The notes below the pieces were generated by a model, which had not been told where the DNA came from, searched no databases, and worked only from the letters and a program-made list of their open reading frames with translations. The position numbers and the translations under genes are program-made. 64,000 nt of DNA from Helicobacter sp. 11S02596-1 (GTDB lineage Bacteria > Campylobacterota > Campylobacteria > Campylobacterales > Helicobacteraceae), in assembly GCF_002272825.1 (NCBI RefSeq), contig NZ_MLAM01000008.1, positions 1-64,000 of the forward strand. Reading direction: 5' to 3'. Below, in pieces: positions 26,358-35,519 of the stretch; the stretch's first letter is position 1, and every line of letters begins with the position of its first letter.

Positions 26358-27128
26358 GTGATTGATACGCATTGCCATTTGGATAATGAGCGCTATGAAG
26401 ACGATTTGGAAGCCGTCATCAATCGTGCCTTTGCCTTTGGTGTCGATAAAATCATTATCCCCGGGGCAGACACGAAAGATTTGGCAAAAGCTATCGCCAT
26501 TGCTGAAAAATATCCCCCAATCTATTTTGCTGTAGGCGCTCATCCTGATGAGATCGCAGGTTTTAGCGTGGATTTTTTTAGGGATTTTTTGAGCCATCCC
26601 AAATGCGTGGCTGTGGGTGAATGCGGGCTTGATTACTACAGGCTTCCCCCACAAGAAGAGAGGCAAGATTACAAAAATGCCCAAAAAGAAGCGTTCATTG
26701 CCCAAATCAAGCTCGCTATCGCATTTGATAAGCCCTTGATTGTGCATATTCGGGAGGCGAGTTTTGATGCCTTTGAAATTTTAAACCATTACCCTCAAGC
26801 CCGGGGGGTTTTGCATTGTTTTAATGCCGATGCGATTTTGCTCGGGCTATCAAACAGATTTTATTATGGCATTGGCGGGGTGGCGACATTTAAAAATGCC
26901 AAAAAAATTGTCGAAATCCTGCCTCAAATCCCCAAAAATAGGCTTTTGCTTGAAACCGATGCCCCGTATTTGAGCCCACACCCATATCGGGGCGAACGCA
27001 ATGAGCCAATGCGTATCCCGCTTATTGCCACTAAGATCGCTGAAATCTTAGCAATAGATGTGGCTTCACTCGCCTCACTCACGACCCAAAATGCTTATGA
27101 TTTGTTTGGCTTGGCTATTTGTGAATGA
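26358..27128 (+). CDS. tatD: TatD-family metal-dependent hydrolase
   Basis: A GTG start behind AGAGG gives M-IDTHCHLD, the canonical TatD N-terminus, and 256 residues; an upstream ATG in frame would add a non-homologous 22-residue extension. Metal ligands are visible in DTHCHLD, GECGLDYY, IVHIREA, VLHCFNA and LETDAPYL. TatD proteins are 3'-5' DNA/RNA exonucleases or related hydrolases of the TIM-barrel amidohydrolase class. It probably leads the downstream mltD series by location only, since a separate promoter lies before mltD. Confidence 0.93.
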   Translation: MIDTHCHLDNERYEDDLEAVINRAFAFGVDKIIIPGADTKDLAKAIAIAEKYPPIYFAVGAHPDEIAGFSVDFFRDFLSHPKCVAVGECGLDYYRLPPQEERQDYKNAQKEAFIAQIKLAIAFDKPLIVHIREASFDAFEILNHYPQARGVLHCFNADAILLGLSNRFYYGIGGVATFKNAKKIVEILPQIPKNRLLLETDAPYLSPHPYRGERNEPMRIPLIATKIAEILAIDVASLASLTTQNAYDLFGLAICE

Positions 27129-27204
27129 TGGCGTGATAACTGGTGTTGGTATGCTTTTGGCTAGTATTTGTGTGCAATGTTTTTTGATTTAAGCATTTTT
27201 AAAG

Positions 27205-27210
27205 TAAAAT
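27205..27210 (+). promoter_or_regulatory. Putative mltD -10 element
   Basis: TAAAAT lies 36 nt before the mltD ATG in a 117-nt gap after tatD, likely the main promoter of the long mltD-to-mrdA series. Confidence 0.45.
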
Positions 27211-27245
27211 GCACACCATTTTGGATTTTTAAATCAGGGAGATAA

Positions 27246-28361
27246 ATGAAGTTAAAAACAATGATTTTATTATCATCATTGTCGTGTTTATGTTCATCAA
27301 GCTTGCTAAAAGCGGATTTCAATAGCTTGGTTTATGATCGCTTCAGTGAAAATATCTTAAATTCTTTTGATGTCAGCGGGGCATTTTTGGCTGAACTCAA
27401 GGCAAAAAACTCCCTCAAAACCAATAGTGCCGAAGGGCGCTGGGATTATTTTTTGCAAAAATTTGATTCTAGCTATGAATTTATCCCTATCCTCAAAAGT
27501 ATGATCGCCCAAGCAGGCATCCCGCAAGAATTTTTATTCCTCGCGATGGCAGAATCTGAATTTTCTACCCGCGCCTACAGCCCCAAAAAAGCCTCTGGGA
27601 TCTGGCAATTAATGCCAGTAACTGCCAAACAGCTCGGGCTAAAAATCAATGATTATATCGATGAGCGGCGCGATCCTATCAAAAGCACGCAAGCAGCGAT
27701 TAAATACCTGCAATTTCTCTACAAAATAACCGGGCAGTGGTATCTAGCGGCGATGGCGTATAATTGCGGTGTGGGGCGACTGCAAAAAGCCATCAAAGAA
27801 GCCAAAACCACCGACATTGATGTGCTTTTAGATGATAAGAAAAAATACCTCCCCAAAGAAACCAGAGACTATATGCGAATGATTTTGGGAATGTCTGTGG
27901 CATTCAACAATATCGACAAGCTCAAAAGCGAAGATAGAGAATATCTCCTCAATCGGGGAGCGATGAACACTCTTGCAAGCGTGAATATCAAAGCCGGCAC
28001 GCTCCTAGAAAGCATTGCTAAGGGCGCAGGGATGAGCCTTGCTGAACTCAAAACTTACAACCGACAATTCCGTTATGATTTTTTACCCCCGGGCTACAAT
28101 GAATACGCCGTTTATATCCCCTATGAAAAACTTGCGTATTTCAAGCAAAACTTCAAAGAAGAAGAAAATCCTAACGAAATGTTTGTCCTCCATAAAGTCA
28201 AGCAAGGTGAAACGCTCAGCTCGATTTCTAAAAGGTATAAGGTCAGTATCCAAGAACTCAAAATCACCAACAATCTCAAAAATTCCTTTTTATCTATCAA
28301 TCAAAAACTCATTGTCCCTATCATCAGGAAAAATCATCAAAAACTAGCTCAAAAAGGCTAA
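27246..28361 (+). CDS. mltD: Membrane-bound lytic transglycosylase D
   Basis: A 371-residue protein with a signal peptide (about 1-22). The SLT domain (about 90-230) has catalytic glutamate in AMAESEFSTRA followed by SGIWQLMPVTAKQLGL and MAYNCGVGRLQKAI. A C-terminal LysM domain (about 318-362, VKQGETLSSISKRYKVS...) binds glycan. It cleaves peptidoglycan to 1,6-anhydro products in the periplasm. No lipobox is evident. rlpA starts 3 nt after its stop. Confidence 0.95.
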   Translation: MKLKTMILLSSLSCLCSSSLLKADFNSLVYDRFSENILNSFDVSGAFLAELKAKNSLKTNSAEGRWDYFLQKFDSSYEFIPILKSMIAQAGIPQEFLFLAMAESEFSTRAYSPKKASGIWQLMPVTAKQLGLKINDYIDERRDPIKSTQAAIKYLQFLYKITGQWYLAAMAYNCGVGRLQKAIKEAKTTDIDVLLDDKKKYLPKETRDYMRMILGMSVAFNNIDKLKSEDREYLLNRGAMNTLASVNIKAGTLLESIAKGAGMSLAELKTYNRQFRYDFLPPGYNEYAVYIPYEKLAYFKQNFKEEENPNEMFVLHKVKQGETLSSISKRYKVSIQELKITNNLKNSFLSINQKLIVPIIRKNHQKLAQKG

Positions 28362-28364
28362 GCA

Positions 28365-29327
28365 TTGAAGGGATTTTTTTTTAGCGTAGCGGGATTTTTA
28401 GTTTTATTTTGGGGTTGCTCGCCTCAAAGTGTCTATAATGGCGGTATGGGTGCTTTTAGCGATTATGAAGCATTAGGGGCGTATCGATCCAAAAAATACA
28501 CCTCCAACTACGCCAATCAGAGCTATTCTGATGGGTATTCTGGCTTTGGCTCGGGCAATGCTCCCGGCGATATGTTTGCAAGCTCAAATCCATCGATGTT
28601 AGAGGGAATGCGTGAATCTGCTGCGATCCAAAGGGCAACAATGCGCCCCTATCAGATAGCGGGCAAATGGTATTACCCCACACGTGTCGATGTGGGCGAA
28701 ATCTTTGATGGCATTGCGAGCTGGTATGGGCCAAATTTTCACGCCAAAAAAACATCCAATGGCGAAATCTACAATATGCACGCCCATACCGCAGCGAGCA
28801 AAACCCTGCCAATGAATACGGTCGTGAAAGTCTATAACAAAGAAAATGGCAGAAGCACGGTGGTGCGTATCAACGATCGGGGCCCTTTTGTTGATGGGCG
28901 TATCATCGATTTATCCAATGCCGCAGCTAGAGATATCCAAATGGTCGATAAAGGCACGGCAAAAGTGAGGCTGGAGGTCTTGGGATTTGGCGGGATGATT
29001 TCAAAAGATTACGAACATTCCATCAGCAAAGATATGAGTGAATCAAAAACGTTCAAAGAAGAATTTAAAATCGGCGAAAGCAAAGCAAGCGTTGAGGGCG
29101 GGACATTTGCCCTACAAATCGGGGCATTCAAGAAAAAAGAAGGGGCGATTTCTCTAAAAGAGCAAACCCAAAATACCATCAAATCGAGCGATTATAAAAT
29201 CGATATCAAAGAACCCAGCAATGGCAACGGGACATATCGGGTATTTATCAAAGGTTTCCAAAGCGAAGATGAAGCCCTTGATTTTGCCAAATCCAAAAAC
29301 CTAGCGGGCATTATTATTCGGGAGTAA
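28365..29327 (+). CDS. rlpA: RlpA-type septal ring lytic transglycosylase lipoprotein
   Basis: A TTG start (AAGG upstream) gives 320 residues. The lipobox is FLVLFWGC (Cys 18). The double-psi beta-barrel (about 115-200) has ASWYGPNFHAKKTSNGE and RINDRGPFVDGRIIDLSNAA. A SPOR domain at the C-terminus (about 245-320, FALQIGAFKKKEGAI) should target denuded septal glycan. It acts with the preceding MltD in daughter-cell wall separation. Neighbouring genes are tightly packed. Confidence 0.94.
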   Translation: MKGFFFSVAGFLVLFWGCSPQSVYNGGMGAFSDYEALGAYRSKKYTSNYANQSYSDGYSGFGSGNAPGDMFASSNPSMLEGMRESAAIQRATMRPYQIAGKWYYPTRVDVGEIFDGIASWYGPNFHAKKTSNGEIYNMHAHTAASKTLPMNTVVKVYNKENGRSTVVRINDRGPFVDGRIIDLSNAAARDIQMVDKGTAKVRLEVLGFGGMISKDYEHSISKDMSESKTFKEEFKIGESKASVEGGTFALQIGAFKKKEGAISLKEQTQNTIKSSDYKIDIKEPSNGNGTYRVFIKGFQSEDEALDFAKSKNLAGIIIRE

Positions 29328-29331
29328 AACA

Positions 29332-29916
29332 ATGCAAGAAATCACACGCAACACAAAAGAAACGCAGATAAGCGCTTCGTTAGAATTATACGGCAAGGGC
29401 GAGGGAAAAATAACCACAGGTATAGGTTTTTTTGACCATATGCTCGAGGCTTTTACGAAACATTCTTTGATGGATCTCCATCTAAAATGCACGGGCGATA
29501 GGCACGTTGATGGACACCATAGTGTCGAAGATTGCGGGATTGTCATCGGCAAGCTTTTGAGAGAGACAATCTATCCGATCAAAAGTATCGAACGATTTGG
29601 CAATGGTGCTGTCGTGATGGATGAGGCTTGCGTAGAATGCGATATGGATATTTGCAATCGGGCGTTTTTGGTGTTTGATATGAGCTGCCACGCTGATTTC
29701 AAAGGCAGGGTGGGGGATTTTGATGTCGAGCTTACAGAGGAGTTTTTTCGGGCTGTAGCGATGAATGCGGGCTTGTGTGTGCATATCCATCTCAAAAGAG
29801 GAAAAAATCTCCATCACATTATTGAGGCGACATTCAAATCCTTTGCATTAGCGCTCCGTCGTGCCCTAACGCCCAATGAACGTATCGCTATCCCTAGCAC
29901 AAAAGGCGCACTATGA
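29332..29916 (+). CDS. hisB: Imidazoleglycerol-phosphate dehydratase
   Basis: A 194-residue monofunctional HisB with manganese-binding histidine motifs GFFDHMLEAFTKHS, DGHHSVEDCGI and HLKRGKNLHHIIEA. It performs the sixth step of histidine synthesis (IGP to imidazole acetol phosphate). It is the only his gene here, placed between rlpA and kdsC and overlapping kdsC by 4 nt (ATGA). H. pylori lacks this pathway, so the gene marks a histidine-prototrophic relative. Confidence 0.95.
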   Translation: MQEITRNTKETQISASLELYGKGEGKITTGIGFFDHMLEAFTKHSLMDLHLKCTGDRHVDGHHSVEDCGIVIGKLLRETIYPIKSIERFGNGAVVMDEACVECDMDICNRAFLVFDMSCHADFKGRVGDFDVELTEEFFRAVAMNAGLCVHIHLKRGKNLHHIIEATFKSFALALRRALTPNERIAIPSTKGAL

Positions 29917-30407
29917 TTGAGTTGATTTTGCTCGATGTCGATGGGACACTGACAAATGGCGAGCTTATCTACAATCACGATTTGATTGAAAGCAAAACAT
30001 TCAATATCAAAGATGGCTTGGGGCTAGTGCTTTGGCAAAAGCTTGGCAAAAAAGTAGCTGTGATCTCTGGGCGGGATTCAAAAATCACAGCTTTTAGGAT
30101 GAAAGAATTGGGTATCACCGATGTTTTTATGGGGATTTCTGACAAAGCGCTAATCGCTTCTAAAATCAAAGAAGAACTCCATCTAAAAACATCTGAAGTG
30201 GCTTGCATTGGCGATGATTTGAATGATTTGGCGATGTTTAAAGAATGTGGTTTGTCTTTTGCCCCCAGTGATGCAAGCCAATGGCTTCAAGAATCTGCCG
30301 ATGTGGTGCTAAAAAGCCCGGGAGGCGCAGGAGCGGTGCGGGAAATGATTGAGTATATTTTATTAAAAGATGGGCTAAAAGATGAAGCACTTGGTTTCTA
30401 CCAATAG
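29913..30407 (+). CDS. kdsC: 3-deoxy-D-manno-octulosonate-8-phosphate phosphatase
   Basis: A 164-residue HAD phosphatase without a cap domain. The nucleophile aspartate is in LLDVDGTLTNGEL (near residue 8), followed by ISGRDSKIT and the GDDLNDLAMF metal motif. It produces free Kdo for lipid A-core synthesis. It overlaps hisB (4 nt) and lptC (26 nt), linking Kdo formation with LPS transport genes. Confidence 0.94.
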   Translation: MIELILLDVDGTLTNGELIYNHDLIESKTFNIKDGLGLVLWQKLGKKVAVISGRDSKITAFRMKELGITDVFMGISDKALIASKIKEELHLKTSEVACIGDDLNDLAMFKECGLSFAPSDASQWLQESADVVLKSPGGAGAVREMIEYILLKDGLKDEALGFYQ

Positions 30408-30945
30408 CGTATTGAATTTTTTTTTAGCATTGTTTGTGCTAACGATCGCTTCGATATTCTTTTTTGCCCCATCAAAAAGATCTCAAACCCTCACAAACGA
30501 GGACATTCCCAAAATCGAGCTACGCAATTTCAATATGTATCAAGCCAATGGTGATTTTGTGGATATGAAAATCGAGGGTTCGCGGGCGTTGCAATTTGAT
30601 GATTATGAGATTTTGTATGATTTTTTGGCAAGTCGCTATAATACACGATCTAAAAAAATATACGAATACATTAGCGGGGATAAGGTCATCAGAAAAGGCG
30701 ATATATACGATTTCCCCAATGGAGCGGTCTATACCAAAAGCGATGGGGGGGGATTTTGGAGTGAAAAGGGAACTTATGATTATCGCAAAGAAATCTTTAG
30801 AGGCAAGGGGCATTTTGTCTTTGATTCTCCTGAGGGCGATGTTGAGGGCAAAAATATTATTTACAATCGAAAAACCCAGATGATTCAAGCGATCCATATC
30901 ACTTCAGAGATTCATCTTAGTGATGGAAAAAAGGAGAAAAAATGA
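30382..30945 (+). CDS. lptC: LPS export protein LptC
   Basis: A 187-residue protein with one N-terminal membrane anchor (about 9-30, VLNFFLALFVLTIASIFFF) and a periplasmic OstA/LptC-type beta-jellyroll (EGSRALQFDDYEILYDF... GKNIIYNR). It bridges the LptBFG transporter and LptA. A run of eight G (30745-30752) encodes SDGGGFW and could slip. It overlaps kdsC by 26 nt and lptA by 4 nt. Confidence 0.9.
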   Translation: MKHLVSTNSVLNFFLALFVLTIASIFFFAPSKRSQTLTNEDIPKIELRNFNMYQANGDFVDMKIEGSRALQFDDYEILYDFLASRYNTRSKKIYEYISGDKVIRKGDIYDFPNGAVYTKSDGGGFWSEKGTYDYRKEIFRGKGHFVFDSPEGDVEGKNIIYNRKTQMIQAIHITSEIHLSDGKKEKK

Positions 30946-31472
30946 AAGCTATCCTTTGGTTGTTTTGCTTATCTTTGGGTGTGATCGCTTTTGGTCAAGA
31001 AACGCTTGAAGTAACTGCCAATAAATTTTTGAGCAACGATGCCAAAGGGATAATGGTCATCGAAGGGGACGTGCATATCAAAAAAGCCAAAGATACGCTT
31101 GAGGCTGACAAGGTGATTATCTATTCAGACAAAAAAAGAAAACCCCAATTTTATGAAGCCCAAGGCAATGTTAAATTCCATATTTTTATGGAAGATGGCA
31201 GGGAGTTTAAAGGGCATTCAGACAAACTCACCTACAATGCCCAAAATGGAGAATATCGCTTGCTTGAAAATGCCCTCGTCAATGAGGTAGGCAAATCCAA
31301 CACGATTCGGGGCGAAGAAATCATCGTCAATAACGAAAATGGCTATGCCAACATACTAGGGAGCAAAAACAAACCCGCAAAATTCATTTTCAATCTCGAT
31401 GAGATGGATCAAAAAGACACCACACCCAAAAACAAACAAACCCCACCCAATCCCGATAAAGACGCCCAATGA
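30942..31472 (+). CDS. lptA: LPS periplasmic bridge protein LptA
   Basis: A 176-residue protein with a signal peptide ending near FGQE. The OstA domain has the pattern EVTANKFLSNDAKGIMVIEG and DKLTYNAQNGEYRLLENA. A Lys/Pro-rich tail (DTTPKNKQTPPNPDK) follows. It carries LPS across the periplasm as a stacked jellyroll. It overlaps engB by 4 nt, so the kdsC-lptC-lptA-engB chain is translationally coupled. Confidence 0.93.
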   Translation: MKAILWLFCLSLGVIAFGQETLEVTANKFLSNDAKGIMVIEGDVHIKKAKDTLEADKVIIYSDKKRKPQFYEAQGNVKFHIFMEDGREFKGHSDKLTYNAQNGEYRLLENALVNEVGKSNTIRGEEIIVNNENGYANILGSKNKPAKFIFNLDEMDQKDTTPKNKQTPPNPDKDAQ

Positions 31473-32089
31473 TTACCATCAAAGAGGCAAAATTCCTCAC
31501 TTCAGCCACCAGGCTTGCTGATTGTCCCCCGCCTGATTTGATGGAAGTCGTATTTTTGGGGAGAAGCAACGTAGGCAAAAGCACATTTATCAATCTAATT
31601 TTAGAAAAAAATCTAGCCAAAAGCTCCTCGACACCGGGCAAAACGCAATTGATAAATTTTTTTGGCACGACGTGGGAGAGGCAAGAGAGCGGGGAGATTT
31701 TTTCGATCCGTTTTGTGGATTTGCCCGGATTTGGGTATGCAAAAGTTTCCAAAGACACCAAGAAAAAATGGGAAAAACATCTTTGGGAATTTCTCAACAA
31801 GCGCATTTCTATCAAATTATTTATCCATCTCATTGATGCGAGGCATACCGGGCTAGGCATTGACAATGACGTGAGCTCGATGTTGGCAAATATCGCACGC
31901 GCTGATCAAAGAATTTTAGATATTTATACCAAATTTGATAAGTTAAAGAAGAACGAGCAGCATATTTTTTACCAAAAAGGCTGTCTGGTCGCATCAAATA
32001 ATGATAAAATTATAGATAAGAGATTTGGGGGCAAAACCAAGATTCAAGAAATCATTTTAAACGGGGTGCTAGGGATTGACACAAACTAG
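31469..32089 (+). CDS. engB: Ribosome-assembly GTPase EngB (YsxC)
   Basis: A 206-residue GTPase. G1 GRSNVGKST (about 31-39), G2 T in SSTPGKTQ, G3 DLPGFGYAKV and G4 TKFDKLKK are visible. It acts in 50S subunit maturation in the cytoplasm. It shares its start with the lptA stop, and the downstream acetyltransferase starts within its last codons. The same order occurs in H. pylori. Confidence 0.95.
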   Translation: MITIKEAKFLTSATRLADCPPPDLMEVVFLGRSNVGKSTFINLILEKNLAKSSSTPGKTQLINFFGTTWERQESGEIFSIRFVDLPGFGYAKVSKDTKKKWEKHLWEFLNKRISIKLFIHLIDARHTGLGIDNDVSSMLANIARADQRILDIYTKFDKLKKNEQHIFYQKGCLVASNNDKIIDKRFGGKTKIQEIILNGVLGIDTN

Positions 32090-32564
32090 TTTGGCAATAC
32101 AAATACAAAAACCAGTGCTAAGCGATATCCCTTTGATGGGTGCGATGGTAGAAACAGAAGTTCAAAAAGGCTTGATACTCCCAAGAAGCCCCGAAGAAAT
32201 GGCAACCTCGATACGATCGTATTTTGTTGCCAAGCAAGATGGCGTTCAAGATAATACTATAGTGGGATTTTGCGCTTTGCATATTTATTCTCCCATACTT
32301 GGGGAGGTCAGGAGCTTGGTCGTTGATGGGAAATACCGCCGTCAAGGCATCGCCAAAAAGCTTGTGAATGCCGTTTTAGCCGAAGGCAAAGCCCTTGGGC
32401 TTCAAGAATGTTTGGTCTTGACTTATTGTGATGATTTATTCAAACAACTCGGCTTTGAAGTCATTGAAAAATCATTATTGCCAAACCACAAAATCTGGGC
32501 GGATTGTATCAAATGCAAACATTTTCCAATTTGCGACGAAATAGCACTCTTAAAGAAGCTTTAA
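32076..32564 (+). CDS. GNAT acetyltransferase, ArgA-like (N-acetylglutamate synthase type)
   Basis: A 162-residue GNAT protein, TTG start overlapping engB by 14 nt. The acetyl-CoA loop is VVDGKYRRQGIAKKLV (about 86-101). The C-terminus (KIWADCIKCKHFPICDEIAL) has a CxxC...C set typical of short ArgA-like enzymes in Campylobacterota. It would acetylate glutamate in arginine synthesis; argC at 41 kb supports a working pathway. The exact substrate is inferred. Confidence 0.75.
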   Translation: MTQTSLAIQIQKPVLSDIPLMGAMVETEVQKGLILPRSPEEMATSIRSYFVAKQDGVQDNTIVGFCALHIYSPILGEVRSLVVDGKYRRQGIAKKLVNAVLAEGKALGLQECLVLTYCDDLFKQLGFEVIEKSLLPNHKIWADCIKCKHFPICDEIALLKKL

Positions 32565-33007
32565 AAGCTTCTTTGCTTTTAATTTGCTTTTATTTTTATA
32601 CCTGCTTGAGTGATATTTATTTGTTTTTGCCCCCGATGATTGGCTTCCTTTTTATTCTTTATATGCAAGCTTCTAGGGAAAATCGCTGGATTTTCACCTT
32701 TGCGATTGTGCTTTGTCTGATATTTTCTGAATTTGACCACGACAAAACCGCCGGGGTTTTGCCTATTGTTTTTGTGGTTACCAATTGGCTGGTTATCAAA
32801 AAATTTCGATTATTATTTGAAGACAATCTACTTTTTGTTTTTGTCTATGTTCCTTTGATTTATTTTGCTTATTTTTTTACTTTATATCTACTAAATATAT
32901 TTGGAGGGAATGAAGATTCACTGGATTTGAGTTCCATCTTTATTTCTTATATTTTTTATGAAGCCTGTTTGGGTATTGCGTATGAAAAAATTAAACATCA
33001 GATATAA
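32513..33007 (+). CDS. MreD-like integral membrane protein
   Basis: About 164 residues from the ATG at 32513 (a TTG three codons earlier is possible). It has five predicted membrane helices, few charged residues, and ends in YEKIKHQI. It lies directly before the PBP2 gene, the position of MreD in elongasome operons and of HP1566 in H. pylori. MreD sequences are weakly conserved, so this is a context-based call. It overlaps the acetyltransferase by about 50 nt and mrdA by 26 nt. Confidence 0.65.
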   Translation: MQTFSNLRRNSTLKEALKASLLLICFYFYTCLSDIYLFLPPMIGFLFILYMQASRENRWIFTFAIVLCLIFSEFDHDKTAGVLPIVFVVTNWLVIKKFRLLFEDNLLFVFVYVPLIYFAYFFTLYLLNIFGGNEDSLDLSSIFISYIFYEACLGIAYEKIKHQI

Positions 33008-34772
33008 AATCCTCATCTCTATTTTTATCCTCGTTTGGATAGCCCTCATCACAAAAATATTTGTTATCACTATCAAATCCCACGAATATTTTGAAAAACT
33101 CGCCCAAAGAAATATGACAAAAAAAGAAATCCTTGTCCCCTCTCGTGGGCAAATACTCGATAGAAACGGCGAACCTTTGGCTATCAATGAACTCGGTTTT
33201 TCAATCCTACTCAACCCCTCGCTCAAAGATAAAGAATTAGAAAAACAAATCACGATCATCCAGAGCTTCTTCCCCAATGCCGATAGCTCAGAAATCACCA
33301 AAGCATACAAAAAGCAAGATTCCATCTACAACCATTCCCCTATCAAGGTCATCAATTTCATTCCCTATGTGCAAATGCAAAAAATCTATGCCCAAATGAT
33401 CCAAAACCCCGATATTTTGGTCGAACCTGCCACCAAAAGGCTCTATCCCAATACCCTCTCGGCTTCCCACGTGATTGGCTATGTAGGCGCTGCTGATGAA
33501 GAAGATATCCAGAGCGATCCGGTGAGTAAATACACAGGAATCATCGGCAAAACCGGGCTAGAGAAAGAATACAATCTTTTTTTACAAGGACAAATCGGCT
33601 ATCGTGTGATGGCAGTGAATGCTTTCAATCAAGAACTTGAAGTCTTAGAAGAACAAAAGCCTGAAACCCAAAATGACTTGGTTTTAAGCCTAGATATGCG
33701 ACTCCAAGAAATCGCTGATACCGAGTTCCAAGACAAAGAAGGCGCTCTCATCGTGATGGATATTCACACCGGCGAACTCCTCGTGGCAGGAAGCTACCCT
33801 GAATACAATCTCAATGATTTTGTCGGCGGTATCAGCCACACCAAATGGGATGCCCTGCGTGAAAATATTTACAATCCCCTGCTTAATAAACTAGTCAATG
33901 CCCTCTACCCGCCCGGCTCTGTTGTCAAAATGGGCGTGGGGCTGGCATTTTTGGAATATGCGGGTATCAATGAAAACACCAAGATCGACACACCGCCTTA
34001 TATCGAGCTTGGGGGTAGAAAATTTCGAGATTGGAAACCCTCAGGACACGGAAAATCCGATCTCACCAAAGCATTGCGGGAATCTGTCGATGTTTATTTC
34101 TACAAGCTTTCTCAAAATGCGGGGATGAATAATATCGCCAATGTCTTGCGACAAATGGGCTTTGGAGAAAAAACGGGTATCGATATCCCCAATGAATTTA
34201 TCGGTATCGTGCCGGATCCTGAATGGAAGATGAAGCGCTATGGCAAGGTTTGGTATACTGGCGATACCGTCGTTACTTCCATCGGTCAAGGGGCATTTTT
34301 GGTTACGCCTATGCAGATAGCCCGATATACCGCCCTCATCGCTGGGGGGAGTTTGCCTACCCCGCATTTTGCCAAGATGTTTGGCAATAAAGCTGCTGAT
34401 TATGAATCCAAAGATGTGCTCAATGATTTTCAAAAATCCAAGCTAGCTATTTTGCGAAAAGGGATGTATGAGGCTTGTAGCGTCCCAACAGGCACAGCTT
34501 ACCGGCGCACACGGGGTTCAAAAGTCCCGCTAGCTTGCAAAACAGGCACGGCACAAGTGGTGCAAATCCCCCAAGAAGTCAAAGTCAGGATGAAAGAAAG
34601 CGAAATGGAATACTTTCGCCGATCTCACGCTTGGATCACAGCATTTGTGCCTTACAAAAATCCCCGATATGCCATCACTATTCTCCTAGAACACGGGCAA
34701 AGTGGCGGGAATGGCGGACCGATATTGGTAAAAATGGCAAATGCGCTTTATGATTTTGGGTATCTTGAATAA
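32982..34772 (+). CDS. mrdA: Penicillin-binding protein 2 (elongasome transpeptidase)
   Basis: 596 residues from MKKLNIRYK, which aligns with the H. pylori PBP2 start; an in-frame ATG 24 nt upstream is less likely. One N-terminal membrane helix, the pedestal domain (SRGQILDRNGEPLAINEL), and the transpeptidase with serine in PPGSVVKMG, ESVDVYFYK and CKTGTAQV motifs. It cross-links peptidoglycan along the cell cylinder with RodA (10.7 kb). It ends the long forward gene series. Confidence 0.95.
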   Translation: MKKLNIRYKILISIFILVWIALITKIFVITIKSHEYFEKLAQRNMTKKEILVPSRGQILDRNGEPLAINELGFSILLNPSLKDKELEKQITIIQSFFPNADSSEITKAYKKQDSIYNHSPIKVINFIPYVQMQKIYAQMIQNPDILVEPATKRLYPNTLSASHVIGYVGAADEEDIQSDPVSKYTGIIGKTGLEKEYNLFLQGQIGYRVMAVNAFNQELEVLEEQKPETQNDLVLSLDMRLQEIADTEFQDKEGALIVMDIHTGELLVAGSYPEYNLNDFVGGISHTKWDALRENIYNPLLNKLVNALYPPGSVVKMGVGLAFLEYAGINENTKIDTPPYIELGGRKFRDWKPSGHGKSDLTKALRESVDVYFYKLSQNAGMNNIANVLRQMGFGEKTGIDIPNEFIGIVPDPEWKMKRYGKVWYTGDTVVTSIGQGAFLVTPMQIARYTALIAGGSLPTPHFAKMFGNKAADYESKDVLNDFQKSKLAILRKGMYEACSVPTGTAYRRTRGSKVPLACKTGTAQVVQIPQEVKVRMKESEMEYFRRSHAWITAFVPYKNPRYAITILLEHGQSGGNGGPILVKMANALYDFGYLE

Positions 34773-34821
34773 TTTTCAAATCTATGGGTAGTATTGGCAG
34801 ATTAGCGATTTTTGGGGCAAA

Positions 34822-35472
34822 TCACACATAGGCAAGCACCTCTGTGAGGTCTTTTTTGTCGATGATGATATTGGCTTGTTTTTTCAAAACCTCTTTGGCA
34901 CAAAATGCGATTTTTTTATCGGCGTAGGCAAACATACTCACATCATTAGCCCCATCGCCTACCACAAGCGTATCTGCAGGCAAAATCTTAAGCAAATCTT
35001 GGAGCGTGGCAAGCATTTCACCCTTTGAAGAGCCAAACATCATCTCGCCCCCAACCTCGCCAGTGAGGTAGCCATTTTTGCAATGGAGCGTGTTGCTAAA
35101 CTCTGCATCGAGTCCAAGCACCTTTTTGAAATATATAGTTGCCAATTTGAACCCCCCGCTAAAACACACCACAAGATAGCCTTTGGTTTTTAAGCCACAG
35201 ACAACCTCGTGAGCGCCCGGGTTCAAAGGGAGATTTTCACAGATTTGGCGGGCTTTTGTTTCAGACATTCCCTGAAGCATTTTCGTGCGGGCTTTGAGGC
35301 TTTCATAAAAATCAAGCTCCCCTGCCATCGCTTGGGCAGTGATTGTAGCGACTTGTTGCCCTACGCCGTGATGGTGGGCGAGGATTTCGATAGTCTCTCC
35401 GTCCATCAACGTTGAGTCAAAATCAAATACAGCGAGCTTAGTAGGCTTGATTGGGTTTATCGATTGGTTCAT
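34822..35472 (-). CDS. serB: Phosphoserine phosphatase SerB
   Basis: 216 residues from the ATG 5 nt behind GGAGG (MNQSINPIKPTKLAVFDFDSTLMDGE); an ATG 12 nt earlier overlaps the SD and is unlikely. HAD motifs DFDST, CFSGGFKLA and VVGDGANDVSMF are present. It hydrolyses phosphoserine in serine synthesis. It lacks the N-terminal ACT domain of longer SerB forms. It is transcribed divergently from the MTHFR-like gene and convergently with mrdA. Confidence 0.94.
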   Translation of the reverse strand: MNQSINPIKPTKLAVFDFDSTLMDGETIEILAHHHGVGQQVATITAQAMAGELDFYESLKARTKMLQGMSETKARQICENLPLNPGAHEVVCGLKTKGYLVVCFSGGFKLATIYFKKVLGLDAEFSNTLHCKNGYLTGEVGGEMMFGSSKGEMLATLQDLLKILPADTLVVGDGANDVSMFAYADKKIAFCAKEVLKKQANIIIDKKDLTEVLAYV

Positions 35473-35492
35473 TCTTGCCTCCATAAAATTTG

Positions 35493-35498
35493 TATAAT
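35493..35498 (+). promoter_or_regulatory. -10 of MTHFR-like gene
   Basis: A perfect TATAAT lies 27 nt before the GTG start. The longest open frame would begin at 35490, inside this promoter, which argues for the GTG at 35520. Confidence 0.6.
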
Positions 35499-35519
35499 TC
35501 TAACAAAAACGGAGGCAAT

